A stretch of 64,000 nucleotides of DNA, from the NCBI GenBank assembly GCA_031213475.1, contig JARUPZ010000008.1, forward strand, positions 10,846,708 to 10,910,707. The letters run 5' to 3'. Positions 13,100 to 23,289 of this stretch are shown here, piece by piece. Origin of the DNA: Nereocystis luetkeana (taxonomy: Eukaryota > Sar > Phaeophyceae > Laminariales > Laminariaceae). Below the pieces are notes generated by a model, which saw nothing but the letters and a program-made list of their open reading frames with translations, did no database searches and had not been told where the DNA came from. The stretch's first letter is position 1. Each line of letters opens with the position of its first letter. The position numbers were made by a program, and so were the translations under genes.

Positions 13100-13652
13100 T
13101 GTATGTAGGTTGGGTTGGTGTCTGTTGGCAACAATACTGTTCAACTAATTGCTCACTGCTCGAGCTAAATAACTAGTCATAGGGTACCGATTGTTTTAGT
13201 GTGTGTTGTCTTTGGAAGGTCGGTCCAAGTTGGTGGTCGAGCTCGATCGATTGTGCGGGGTGTAGTGCCTTTATGCCGCACGAGGGAAAGTATCGCAATC
13301 ACGCCGTGTTCCTGGTAAGGCACCCATGAGACAGACACATTAGTACTCCCGTTTCTGTCGTTGGAAGCGGCCATACCGGAAGTCAAACATACTAGTTGAA
13401 GCTGTTACCCATACGTATGTCCGCCTCAGAGCGATTCTTAGTAGGATGCAGCTCTTGCTTTATGCGATTCGCCAAACACTCCACAACAACTCGCTCTATG
13501 TGTAAAAAACGTCGTCTATCTGGTCGGTTTAAGCCGATCAGGTCGGCGCAAATCCGGCGGGTAGCGTCCCGGCGTTCTGGGAATGCGAGGGTTTATGGTT
13601 GTACAACTACCGCGACGCATGATATCGACAACACCCCCCCCCCCCCCCCCCC
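13100..13652 (+). mobile_element. R530 retroposon, copy 1
   Basis: Aligns along its whole length with copy 2: GTAGGTTGGGTTGG start, GTCCGCCTCAGAGCGATTC and GGTCGGTTTAAGCCGATCA in the interior, and a 26-base C-rich run at the end (13627-13652). It directly follows the C-tail of the LINE relic. Confidence 0.7.
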
Positions 13653-15358
13653 CCGCCCCCGCTCATCTTCCCATTGCCCTTACTTCTTCCGTATAGTGGT
13701 GTGGGTCCTCGGATGACCCAGACCCTATAACGAGGCGCCTTCTGGAGTTCGCGCGTGAGGACTGGAAATGCAAGGCAATTTATCAGTTGAATTTTTCTTC
13801 CTACTGTCCGCCAGGGGCGTTCTGTCAGCAGACGCCCGCAGCGCTGCCGCCTGCGACCCTCGATGCTTTGGGGGGCTGGGTGTCTCTAGCGTACGCCGAG
13901 GTAACCGTTTCTGGGGAGCCGCACCGAGGAATACATGCGCAGTCCACATCCTGTTGTATCTGGGGGTATTTGTGCCTGCGAGCCCGGGCTCTCTAGTCCA
14001 AAAGGGCTTCGGAGGTCGACGGATTTCCTTCCTGCTTCGTCCTAGTGTAGGTGTCGGCACAACTCAGCTCTTCTTCGGGTCATTTCGCTGTTCGACTTTT
14101 ATGCCAAGAGCCTCTTCGGTGTGTTTTGAGTGCGTAAAGGTTCCGTCGAAGTCTCGTTCCTTCGAGCCGTTTCTGACCACCCCCTCCCCCTCTCTTATCG
14201 TTACTTCGTGAGTGCTAGCGATCCACGTGCTGCTCATGACAATATGTGACCGAAATTTGGGCCGTCAAAGAAATGCGTGTGCGATTTGAAGGCAACAACC
14301 AAGACATGCTGTCATCTTATTCTGGTCTCCGTGTTTTTTCATTCGTATGTTCATGTTTGCGTAAAGCTCGTAATCATTGTTTCAGCGGGGCTCCACGTCC
14401 ACGGCCAGAGCCGGTGTTCTTACATGGGGAGTCATGTTTCCGGTAGGGTAGGTGCTTAAGGTTTCCAGGCCCCATAGCTGAACCGTTCCGTATGTCGATA
14501 CAATCTTGTATCCCCTCAGAACACTGGTGAGCGTCCGGACAACAACGGAACTAGTTGTAACACGAAACCACGAGCTATGATTGAAACAATATTTGGTGTT
14601 CGCATGATGAGGAAGCCCCGTCAGCGAAGGAAAGCGTGCCTCGAAACTATCTCCATTCCACCGTAGCATCGAGTCTCGCCAAGTTCTTTCGGCGACGATG
14701 CGCCCGCGTCGTGTAACAGCTGTGTCCACCTGGAGTGACAGCCAGCGTCATTGTGGGGGGAATCTAGGCACTGCTGCTTGATCCTGCACCCTTAACGTTC
14801 GCCATGGCGGAGTTTCGAACCACTCAGGAACGTCCGACTCGAGTGATAGGCGTTTCGCTTGTGCCCGCTGCTGCCGCTGCACACTACTCGTAGACAGTAA
14901 CAGCTGGAGTACCACATATTGCATCGATATATTCAGACCGGTTGATCTCTCGCAATGTAAGCAGCTGCTGGTTAGTATGATACCATTACTGGCATACTTA
15001 AGGTAGCACTAGCGCCTACCTGGTATCGGTACAACGATTGGCCGGGTTTTCTCTTACCAGCCCCTCGCAAATCCGGTTTGTGGTGATATGCGTAGCTCCT
15101 CGTGTGAAGAACTCCGATTAAAGAGCGCTACGTTTGACATCGCTCTCTTAAAATAGTACCTTGTGCATGAAGAACACTCCCTGGCCACTTCTCGTGAAAA
15201 GGCGCGAGAGGCCTACACCGCATCCCAGGAATGGGGTATGTGATGTCTGTGCGCGAAGCAATGCTTTTACAGCTGCTTCTTAGGCGAGTCCCAGTGTGCC
15301 CTCTAAACTCTCGCTGTCCGCGGTCTCCTGTCTTTCTCGAACGCCTTGCTTCCCCTAG

Positions 15359-15661
15359 AATCTACTCCTCGAGTACGAAGCGGTGGGGATTTTCGAGGAG
15401 TGGGACGTCTCCATGCGCCTATTCGACGCCAAGGTCGTCAGCCCAGTGGAACACTGGGTCAGCACCCAGACAGCGAATGTAGGCCCTCAGTCGGAGAAGC
15501 GCAACACCCTGCTGCGATGGGCGCACAGCAGCACGAGCATCAGAGCGGCCGTGGCAGGAGACTTGCTGCTCTATGATCTGGCTGTTTCGATATTTCACAG
15601 GCAGACCTCGGAAGCGCTCGGAATAGTGTGGAACAACCGAAAGGCTAGCATGGCAACGTAA
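15359..15661 (+). CDS. 2-O-sulfotransferase-like gene, last exon
   Basis: The acceptor CTTGCTTCCCCTAG is followed in phase 0 by NLLLEYEAVGIFEEWDVSM, the same arrangement as the 'VGVTEE' segment that follows the active site in heparan and uronyl 2-O-sulfotransferases. It continues LLRWAHSS, LLLYDLAVSIFHRQTSEALG and a stop at 15659-15661. It is most simply the C-terminus of the gene whose PAPS exon ends at 8363. The connecting middle region ('W...F...' part) was not found, so the two exons could belong to neighbouring paralogues or a broken gene. Confidence 0.65.
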   Translation, partial: NLLLEYEAVGIFEEWDVSMRLFDAKVVSPVEHWVSTQTANVGPQSEKRNTLLRWAHSSTSIRAAVAGDLLLYDLAVSIFHRQTSEALGIVWNNRKASMAT

Positions 15662-17159
15662 CGGTCACGGTGTGAGGACGGGCTGTGGCCGCCTTAGACG
15701 AGGATGGGCAATGCCTCTCATGTACTCGGTTCGTTTCGCCTAAATGCAGGTGGATGTCCGATTTGTATGTGTGCGCCGCTTTGTCGTCTGCTGAGCCGTG
15801 CAACGATCGAGGTAGCCCTCGGTTGACGAAAATGTTTGTTTTTTGGGCAGGGTGCGGCTCCTGCCCTGAGGAAGCGATGTACACAAGAGCGTTCGAAGGC
15901 CAATCATGGCTTATAGTAGTGGTCGTTGTGTGCCTAAGCCGCGCGCGGGATGGTTCACCTCGACATACGTTTGTATCAGCCTTCTGCGTAGGATAGAGAG
16001 CTCCCCAGGTGAGTTGAGTACCCGCGTAACTATTTCCGCGCACCCGTTGTACTATGACGGCCGTCCCTACAGCTGCGCTTGAACCGGTGCGCTCGAGTGT
16101 TCTGCGCTGGTGTAAACCCTAGACATTGTGTTAGCTCTTGGTGATTGCTTTTAACGGGTACCGTACTAGTATGCTGGTAATCACCTCGTGTTTCAGGTGG
16201 ACAGTACATCAACTTGTTGAGCGATATCTTTCACAATGAGAACTCGCCGAAATGCCGGTTGACCGGCGCTCCTTCACGGCCGCACCGACACAGGCGCCCT
16301 GATGCCGACCTTTGCATTTGTGGAGTATAGAGACGTACACTAAAGTGGGTTTTGACGCGTTCTGCGATAGATATGGCACTTTTCCGCTATTTTGATTATG
16401 AATGGCGGGGCTCCTTAAGGCCAAATCGTCGGTATACCAGTGTGGGTTTCGAAATATGAAGCAGTTGTGTACTTGGGCCACGGGGTTATTCATCGGGATG
16501 CAGTTATATTTTTGCTGAAGTCAGTTTTGGGGTGAGGCATGGAGCTCCTCAAGTGAGGAGCCTCAGAAAAATTAGGGTGAACTTCTGTCGTAGAACGCTT
16601 CTTTTGAGCTAGTGTTGTGTTGTTGTGGATGCCTGTTGGCTAACCTTGTTCATTTGTTTGGCTTAAAGTATGTTGCTTGGTATAATTATGTTTTTTTATT
16701 GTGTACAAGGTGTCTCTACACATAAATCTAGGTTGCTTGCCAAAATAGCGCAGTTCGTCGTGCTACAGCTTGGTGACAAGGGTACCGGGCGCTGTCGGGG
16801 GTACCGTACAGCCCATAGTGTTTTTCAATGGTCCCGACAGGTCCGCTACATACGCAGGGATTGGTGACACAATACGTACTGCATACATTAGGAGCGAATT
16901 TACCTCGCGGGATATTGGAGCGTGTTTGCCAGACGAGACCGTTCCAGCTAAATCCACAATAATATACACCCTCCTGCAAACCGTTTTGCTGTTTAGTTGG
17001 TGATAGAGTTTTACACTGAAGTTTGACAGGAGGCTTCATCATAGGAAGTCGGAACAGTGTACGAGTGGACTCTAGCTGAACCATGAAGCAGTTCCTCTGT
17101 AGAGATGAACGCGAAGAAAACTTTTCTTCTGTAGAAGATGACGGTATCTCTCGGTTTAG
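15662..17159. other. Between sulfotransferase stop and DIRS element
   Basis: Holds only family-A copy 3. It presumably includes the sulfotransferase 3' untranslated region; no polyadenylation signal stood out. Confidence 0.4.
16354..16601 (+). mobile_element. Family-A MITE, copy 3
   Basis: Ends GACGCGTTCTGCGATAGA and GTCGTAGAACGCTTC; target duplication TTTT on both sides. The interior matches copies 4 and 5 (TTTTTGCTGAAGTCAGTTTT, GGAGCTCCTCAAGTGAGGAG). Confidence 0.85.
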
Positions 17160-17389
17160 ATGTTACTTCCAAGAAAGGTGCTTTGAATTATGAAGACAGT
17201 TGAAGGGTGGGGGGGGGGGGGAGGGGCCGCGACGCCCCTTTTCCCCCCGTGTGGTAACGCCTTCCCCGAAACACATGACAAACCGCGGCCGACCTCCCTA
17301 CCGGTCGGGCTCTGCGAATGGAACTCCTCCCTTTCCGAGGTCGCGGTGGTTTTATCTATTTCGGTTGTCACCTCCATCTTGTCCCTTGC

Positions 17390-18499
17390 CCTGGTTGTCT
17401 CTCGTATTCACCGGCCATTTCCCCTAGCAACTCTAAAACCCATAGTGGGTCTTCCATGTTCGTCCTAACGTACACCATGAACGCGTCTGTGGCACTCGCT
17501 TTGCTGCGAGTCTTTCCCCTCGCCCCCATCCTCCCCAAACGCAACGCGAACTCTTCCGGAACCAGCCTCGCCCCCGCCCCTCTTCCCTGATTCCTCCACC
17601 TCCCACCACCGTCTGCTATCCCACTCGTCTAACCTTGGGTTACCTGTCCCCTACACCATATCCTCCATCATTCTCTCCCCCGAAACGCCATCCAAGGGGC
17701 TTCCCCTGTGAGCTCCTCGCTATTGTACATGCTGAAAACTTCTACCAACAGGCCGACGGCCCCCCCGTCCCTCTCCTAACCCCCACCCCTTTCTGGTCCT
17801 TACTTGGACGGCTCCCTTCCTGCTTTGACCTTCTTTCGATACCCTGAACCTCACCTCTACTTTATCAGCCTCCTGCCTCCTACCTTCACCCAGCTGCTCA
17901 TTATTTCTTGAAGAAGGCCACATCCCCCCTCCGCACACAATAACTACTGTGAAACTCTCCCTTCTCCCCCACGAACAATGCCGATGCCCGCAACATCAGA
18001 GAATAAGGAAACGCAAAGCGTATTCATACCACAATCCCCCCCCCCCCGAGAAAGGAATGCTCTCCTGCAGGTTCGTCGCCATACCTCACGTCAGTGGCGT
18101 TATCACGCTCTGCTGCGTACCCTTCTCTACGTGCGCCGTCTTGATTCCTTGGTTTACCGATCTGATCAGAGGATTGCCTAAGGGCAACGATAGCCCCACG
18201 AACTGCTCGTGATGAAACTGAACAGCCACCAACTTGCCCGCGATTGTCGACTCCTTGTACCCGTGTCCCGCGCAGCAGTACCCCATAAACTCTTTTATCT
18301 CTGCTGCAAGCTCTGCCTCCCCCACCCCCTTTTGCAACCCGCACCCTTTCCCCACGAAATACCTCCAACTCACCCACATCTCCCAATTCGCCTCGTATGT
18401 ACCTCTAGTCGAAGCCGCAACTCTTTCAAAAGCATACTCTCGCGCTATATCTCCGTACACATGAGCTGCTCCCGGTCCCCCAGCTCTTGAACCTGCCAA
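17390..18499 (-). pseudogene. DIRS-like tyrosine recombinase
   Basis: The N-terminal core-binding domain reads REYAFERVAASTRGTYEANW (about 18388-18447) and continues to QGIKTAHVEKGTQQSVITPL. Further on come ADKVEVRFRVSKEGQSRKGA (about 17790-17860), EEFALRLGRMG and DAFMVYVRTNMEDPLWV (about 17430-17550). The last includes the expected catalytic tyrosine. The HSLRIGGA segment with the second arginine is shortened and several stops are present, so it is inactive. Confidence 0.75.
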
Positions 18500-19465
18500 G
18501 CGACGTCGAAGAGTTCGCTTTCGGTTTCTCGGATATCTGCTCCTTTTTCCACCTGGTCAGTCTGTCTGCCAGTCGGTTATCTATCCCCCGTGCATGCCTT
18601 GCGTGGAAACACCACCCCCCCCTTCGCTTCCAAGGCCCCCATCACTCTCCTCAACGCCCCGACTCGCACCTGCTTCTTCCCCCCCCCCCCCGCCGGCACC
18701 TCCTATTATAGGTAGGTTGGGTTGGCGTCGGTTGGCAACGTCGCTGTGAAACATGCCGCTTACTGCGTGAGCTAGACAACTAGGGTACCATTTTTTTGTC
18801 TTGTTTTGGCGGTCGCCTGAACCTGGTTGTCGAGTTAGGTAGTTTGTGCGAGGTACAGATGCTTTACTCTGCACAAAGGAATCGATCGCATCACGTAGTG
18901 CGCTAGGTAAGGCGCCCAAGAGGCAGTTCCATAGTACTCGCATTGCTGTCTCTGGAAGTGCCTACACCGGAAATGAAATTAATTCATTGAAGCTGTCATC
19001 GATATGCAAGTCCGCCTCAAGCGGTTCTTACTAAGCTGCAGCTCACCCTTCATCCGACTCGCCAGAAACCTCACGGCGCTTCGCGTTTGGTGGAAGCAAT
19101 GTCTGCCTCTACGGTGAAAACCCGACGTGCCCCGTCCCGGCATGTAGGGATGCGAGTGTCCATGGTCATACGACTACGGCCATGAAAGAGATCGAGTACA
19201 TCTCTCCTATCGAGAACACCCCCCCCCCCCGGTACGTCTTTACCCAGGCCACGGCCGCTTCGTTATCCGCTCTCATTAGGACTGCTTCCCCCCTCCTAAC
19301 CGGTTTCACCCTCCTCACGTCTACCATCCTGTACGCAGTCGTTACAATCGCCATGACCTCCAGTAAGTTTATCGAAATCAAATCGTCCACTGCCTGCCCT
19401 CTCCGGATCGTCCGTTTTTGCACCTCCTTCGGTGAATTGAATTTTAAGTACACCCCCGTCTCCAT
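18500..19465 (-). pseudogene. DIRS-like RNase H, split by an R530 insertion
   Basis: The first part (19166-19465) reads NLLEVMAIVTTAYRM and AVLMRADNEAAVAWVKTYRG. The second part resumes at about 18690 with KKQVRVGALRRVMGALEAKG and later FDVAWQVQELGDREQLM. The two halves would be continuous at a glycine (poly-G) tract, exactly where R530 sits. Confidence 0.7.
18712..19230 (+). mobile_element. R530 retroposon, copy 2 (full length)
   Basis: Shares its length with copies at 13100-13652 and 32629-32905. It starts GGTAGGTTGGGTTGG and ends in a C run. It lies inside the DIRS RNase H domain, between two C runs (18679-18690 and 19219-19230), consistent with insertion into a pre-existing poly-C tract. 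Confidence 0.75.
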
Positions 19466-19599
19466 GCACAGTCCACCTAACGCTGTTAAGGAGACGTCCG
19501 AGAACCACGTTCTACTGGGCAGCTGCGTAACGAAGCTGAACGATAGCGTTGTATCCTCTCTCCCCGGTACGCCTCCTCACTCCCTAAAAAACACCTCCA

Positions 19600-21000
19600 C
19601 CACCCTACGTCAGCCATGAATTCGTGTGACAACCGAACAAATCGTCTTGCTTCCGCCTGCTCGCGGTACCTACCCCCCTCCCCCCCCCTCCCGGCCTGCT
19701 CCGCCCCATCAAGATGCAGATTACATAGCTGCAGAAGCCGACGAACGAACTACCGTCCGGACCGGATTACAAAGGACGCGTCGCGCAACGTCCCTGCTTT
19801 TACCAAAGCTTCCTTTACCGTGGCCGTTTCCCGTCCCGGGGGCCACTCTGCCACTCTCGCGCGCAACTCCTCTACCTTTCGTGCTGGCAGGGCAACCAAT
19901 AGTCATACTCTCCGTATCGATATCATACCCAAACCCCTCCTGCTGTGTCGCCCAGCCGGTCACCTTTTCGTGCGATAGTGACGGCTCCTCCCCCTCGCAC
20001 CGCTCGCCCATAGTCTGAAAATGGATGGGCGCTAACGACCGTGACAAGTCTAAACACCGCCCCCCCTCCTTATCCCACTGCACCTCTATGGAGATGGCAT
20101 CATTCATCATCCATAAACAATACCACGAATGCTAGGTCGTTCGCCCCCCCTCCTTCCGCTGGTCGCACTACGCATTCTGTCGGCCAACTGAGTACCGGAC
20201 GCCCCGTCCTCGGCGCTATCGCCACGTGCGCTACCGCTCTGTCCCCGGCCTGCGGGAATGACGCAGATAATCTAGTTGTGTTACGCTGCGCATGCTGCAT
20301 CGCCGCGGATATCACGCCCCGGCACCCCGGACCGCCCCTCCTTCCGACCTGCAAGCGCACGTCTACAATGAGTTATCGACTCAGCACGTATCAAAAAGGT
20401 CGCTGCGCCGTCGGGGTCCACTGGAATATTCCTGAACGCGTTTTTGACGTCAATTGTTTTCGATGAGAATCCGTGCTCCGTCGCCGTACTTGACCCGAAG
20501 ACCGAGCACCCTCAGGAAACCCTCACGCAGTACTCCCGCCGGAACACAAGCTGGAATATCATCCCAGTCTGTCGTAGTATTTACCGACCCCCTCTCTTGC
20601 CCGCTCCTGTGCTCGAAGGCTATACCGTGAATATTTCTTATATTTTCGCTTTTCCACGACTCCTACTGGTGACAACCGCAACCCCGGTACCTGCCCCGCT
20701 TGTTAGTTCCGGAAAACAATCGCTCTACCCCCTGCCACGTCTGCCATCGCCTTGTCCCACACTGCCTCGACAATTTTTTCCGGCGCTCGAATGGTGCTCG
20801 TAGGCGAGATCCTTCTCCAGGTCCACGCCTGGCAGTACGTCAACTGGAACTCCGACGCGCGCGATATGTTTCAAGTTAATAATTCTTGAAAAATTGTTCT
20901 TGTCCCCGACGAATGCTTCCACACGCTCCGGATTCAGATGGGGCGCTGTTAACGACCCGCCCAACCAACGCACCACATGTCCTACACCCCCCCTCCCCCC
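19600..21000 (-). pseudogene. DIRS-like reverse transcriptase
   Basis: Pieces in order are RIINLKHIARVGVPVDV with DLEKDLAYEHHSSA (about 20770-20890, the 'LAYGNHxS' region), VVLFMDDE (about 20100-20125, the catalytic F/YxDD box), and ISIEVQWDKEGGRCLDLSRS followed by GFGYDIDTESMTI (about 19880-20100, the thumb). These are specific to DIRS/PAT-type RTs. Frameshifts separate the pieces. Confidence 0.7.
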
Positions 21001-21369
21001 CTCCCTGGATACTTGGCGACAACACGCCTCCGGCGGTCGTAGCTAAGACCCCCATCAACTGCACGGCTGCATCCGTCCCGCCCCCTACCTCCTCGAACAA
21101 TCCCTGTGCTACCCGCCAACGGCGTTGCCCCTCCCTACGTTGGTCGGATATCCCAGCTTTTTCTGACAAGACCACCAACCCTGGAGTTGGGCTTCCCCCG
21201 TGGCTCAACCCCTAACCCGAACTCCCCGCCCTGGTCCTCGTCGTTGGTGCCTCTGTGCCGCTGCCGGTTGCTCGTGTGCTTGGCCCCGCCGTGCTGCGGA
21301 GCCCGTGCCCTCATTTCCTCGTGGACCTATCGTTGTCCTCTGTGCATCGAACGTCCGGAGGGCTTGGGC

Positions 21370-22990
21370 GACTACCCTGAAGCGCTCCCTCCGACAAAGA
21401 CGCCCGACCGCCGCAGTGCTGCCCGCAAAAGCGAACATCGGTGCTGTCCGCTACGTACTGCGTAAGGTTTCATCATCAGAAGGAGAAACAGCGCCTCCGC
21501 CCTTAGGTCCAGGGACACGTCCACCTCCCTTTCCCCCTCGCCAAAATGTTCCTCCTCGGCGAAATTCCGGACGTCTATCCCGCACAGCGATGCCACATGT
21601 TGCGCCCCCTCCCCCTTTAGGATATACCCGCTGGCGGTCAGCCTCTCGGAGTCTGCCGTTTCGAATGGCGGAGGCAATCCGGTCTCGCGCAGTGTTGCCC
21701 AGGCTGCGTTGTGGCGGCCGCCCTTCCGCCACATCTTCCCCATGACGGGAGGCTTGGCGCACCTTCCCCCCCCCCCCTTCTCCCCCTCCTCCGCACACCC
21801 CACATCCCCTCTCTACCCCCCCTCCCCAATTGGCCGGCGGCCTGGAACCAATATACGGCGCTCCCACCACTCCTTCGAACTCCCCACGCGGAGGGCCTCC
21901 TGCTTCCGGTGCCCCACACTGCGATCTGGTGCCGTGGTGTTCTGTCGGCCCTATCCCCCCACCCCAGGGCTAGCCCCGGGTGCCTCTGCTATTCCGGCGC
22001 CTGCCACTGCTGCGCCTGCTGTGGTGGCCTTGCCGCTCCCATCTTTTATTGGCTTCGTCCTTCGAACTTCCCCCTGCCTCTCGCACGACGGCTCCCACTC
22101 CTGCTGCGGCGGGCCTGACTGCTGTGGCTGTATCTGTCGCTGTTCCGGTCCGTTATCCTTCCACTGGCATACACCCCCGACCCCCCCCGAACCTTCGTGT
22201 GTCCGCCCCTGCTGCTGTTGCGGCAGACCTGGCAGATGCAGCTGCTGCCGTGGTAACGCCGCCTCGTCCCCCCAACGCCCCACCCGCTGCTGTTGCCACT
22301 ACTGCGGATCTAACTGCTGCTGCTGCTGCTGCTGCTGCTGCGAGTGCGCCACCTCGTCTCCCCACCGTCCTCCGCTACGTCCCCCCTGCCCCCCCCCCCT
22401 GCCACGGCTGCCATTGCGGCGGGCCTGACGGGTCCCTAGTGGCCCGAAATTGCTCGAGTTGCTCTTCCATCGAATTGAGCTGGCCGTTCCCCCGCGGCTT
22501 CCCCGCCTCTTGCTCATACGAACTCCCTGTCCCCGCCCATGGGAGGCCCTGACTACTGGACGGGGCGAACAAAATGTTGTTGCTTTTGCCCGGGGGAAGG
22601 ACACAGTGTGTTCAAGATTCCTGCGCATTGCCCCAGTTGGGGCCGCGGGCCCTTGCCCACGGCCCTGTGGCGTGCGAGCTCTCCGGCTCGGTGATACCAT
22701 GTGACCTATCCTGCGCCCTCCCCTCCCTGGTGACGTACGAATGCCCGGCGAGAAATTCCCTGTACCACACCGCCCTTCTGTACGCGAAACCCATCGACAG
22801 GACACGTTGCGAGAGCATCGAAACGACCGTCAGTAAACGGCTGCTGTTCTTTGCGAAGGCCGTGGCACGGCAAAGCCAGGACCAATTACCCAGTCGGGTA
22901 ATATTGAGGACGATGGAGTTGGTGGCGAAAACGCGAGACCTGGCGGACTGTTCAAGACTTGGTATATATAGTATCTCCGTGGCGCAGCTT
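21370..22990 (-). pseudogene. DIRS-like gag region
   Basis: The N-terminal part reads NSSRLLTVVSMLSQRVLSM then AYRRAVWYREFLAGHSYVTR (about 22715-22860). A glutamine tract (QQQQQQQQQ, about 22310-22340), a glycine-rich region, and SRHGEDVAEGRPPQR to the C-terminal side follow. The frame changes several times. Low-complexity Q and A tracts make exact borders unclear. Confidence 0.55.
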
Positions 22991-23180
22991 TGTGACCGCA
23001 GAAGTTCTGTAGGATATATTAATCGGCATGGACGCGAGTTGTGCTGGATGTCGACGGGTAGAAAGAACAGGTTTGATGTGAAGAACACACACGTACTGCG
23101 GCATGTCGTACAACAAGAACAATGATATTTCCGTCCGTGTTCTATTATATTTTTCCTGCGGTTTTCAATGCAAATATCAC

Positions 23181-23268
23181 TTGTTGTTGTTCTTCTCGCC
23201 TTAACTCTCTGACGAAGAGTTATGCGGCCACCCAAAGGTGCTGGAGCCCTAGGAAGATCCGAAAAACC
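23181..23268 (-). repeat. Repeat D fragment
   Basis: TTGTTGTTGTT followed by ACTCTCTGACGAAGAG and GCTGGAGCCCTAGGAAGATC; a diverged copy of the element at 62.4 kb. Confidence 0.6.
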
Positions 23269-23289
23269 ATAAAAAACAAATTCGGCCGC

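Larger units (their letters stand above)
8364..15358 (+). other. Putative 7 kb intron of the sulfotransferase gene
   Basis: The interval starts with a consensus donor and ends with a consensus acceptor. It carries family-A copy 10542-10756, a LINE relic, family-C copy 12059-12169 and R530 copy 1. The stretches 8364-10541 and 13653-15358 show no recognisable gene or repeat. At least one more sulfotransferase exon is expected in here or has been lost. Confidence 0.4.
17160..23000 (-). mobile_element. Decayed DIRS-like tyrosine-recombinase retrotransposon
   Basis: On the minus strand the order is gag-like, reverse transcriptase, RNase H, tyrosine recombinase, which is the DIRS order rather than the LTR-element order. 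Each domain shows family-specific text, but frames are broken by indels and stops, so the copy is dead. An R530 retroposon (18712-19230) has split the RNase H domain. The outer ends are approximate; I could not recognise the split direct or inverted terminal repeats typical of DIRS elements. Confidence 0.8.

Noticed and set aside
21372..22552. Long plus-strand proline-, alanine- and cysteine-rich frames
   Set aside because: These are shadows of the minus-strand gag region of the DIRS-like element (CTG/CAG and GC-rich tracts).
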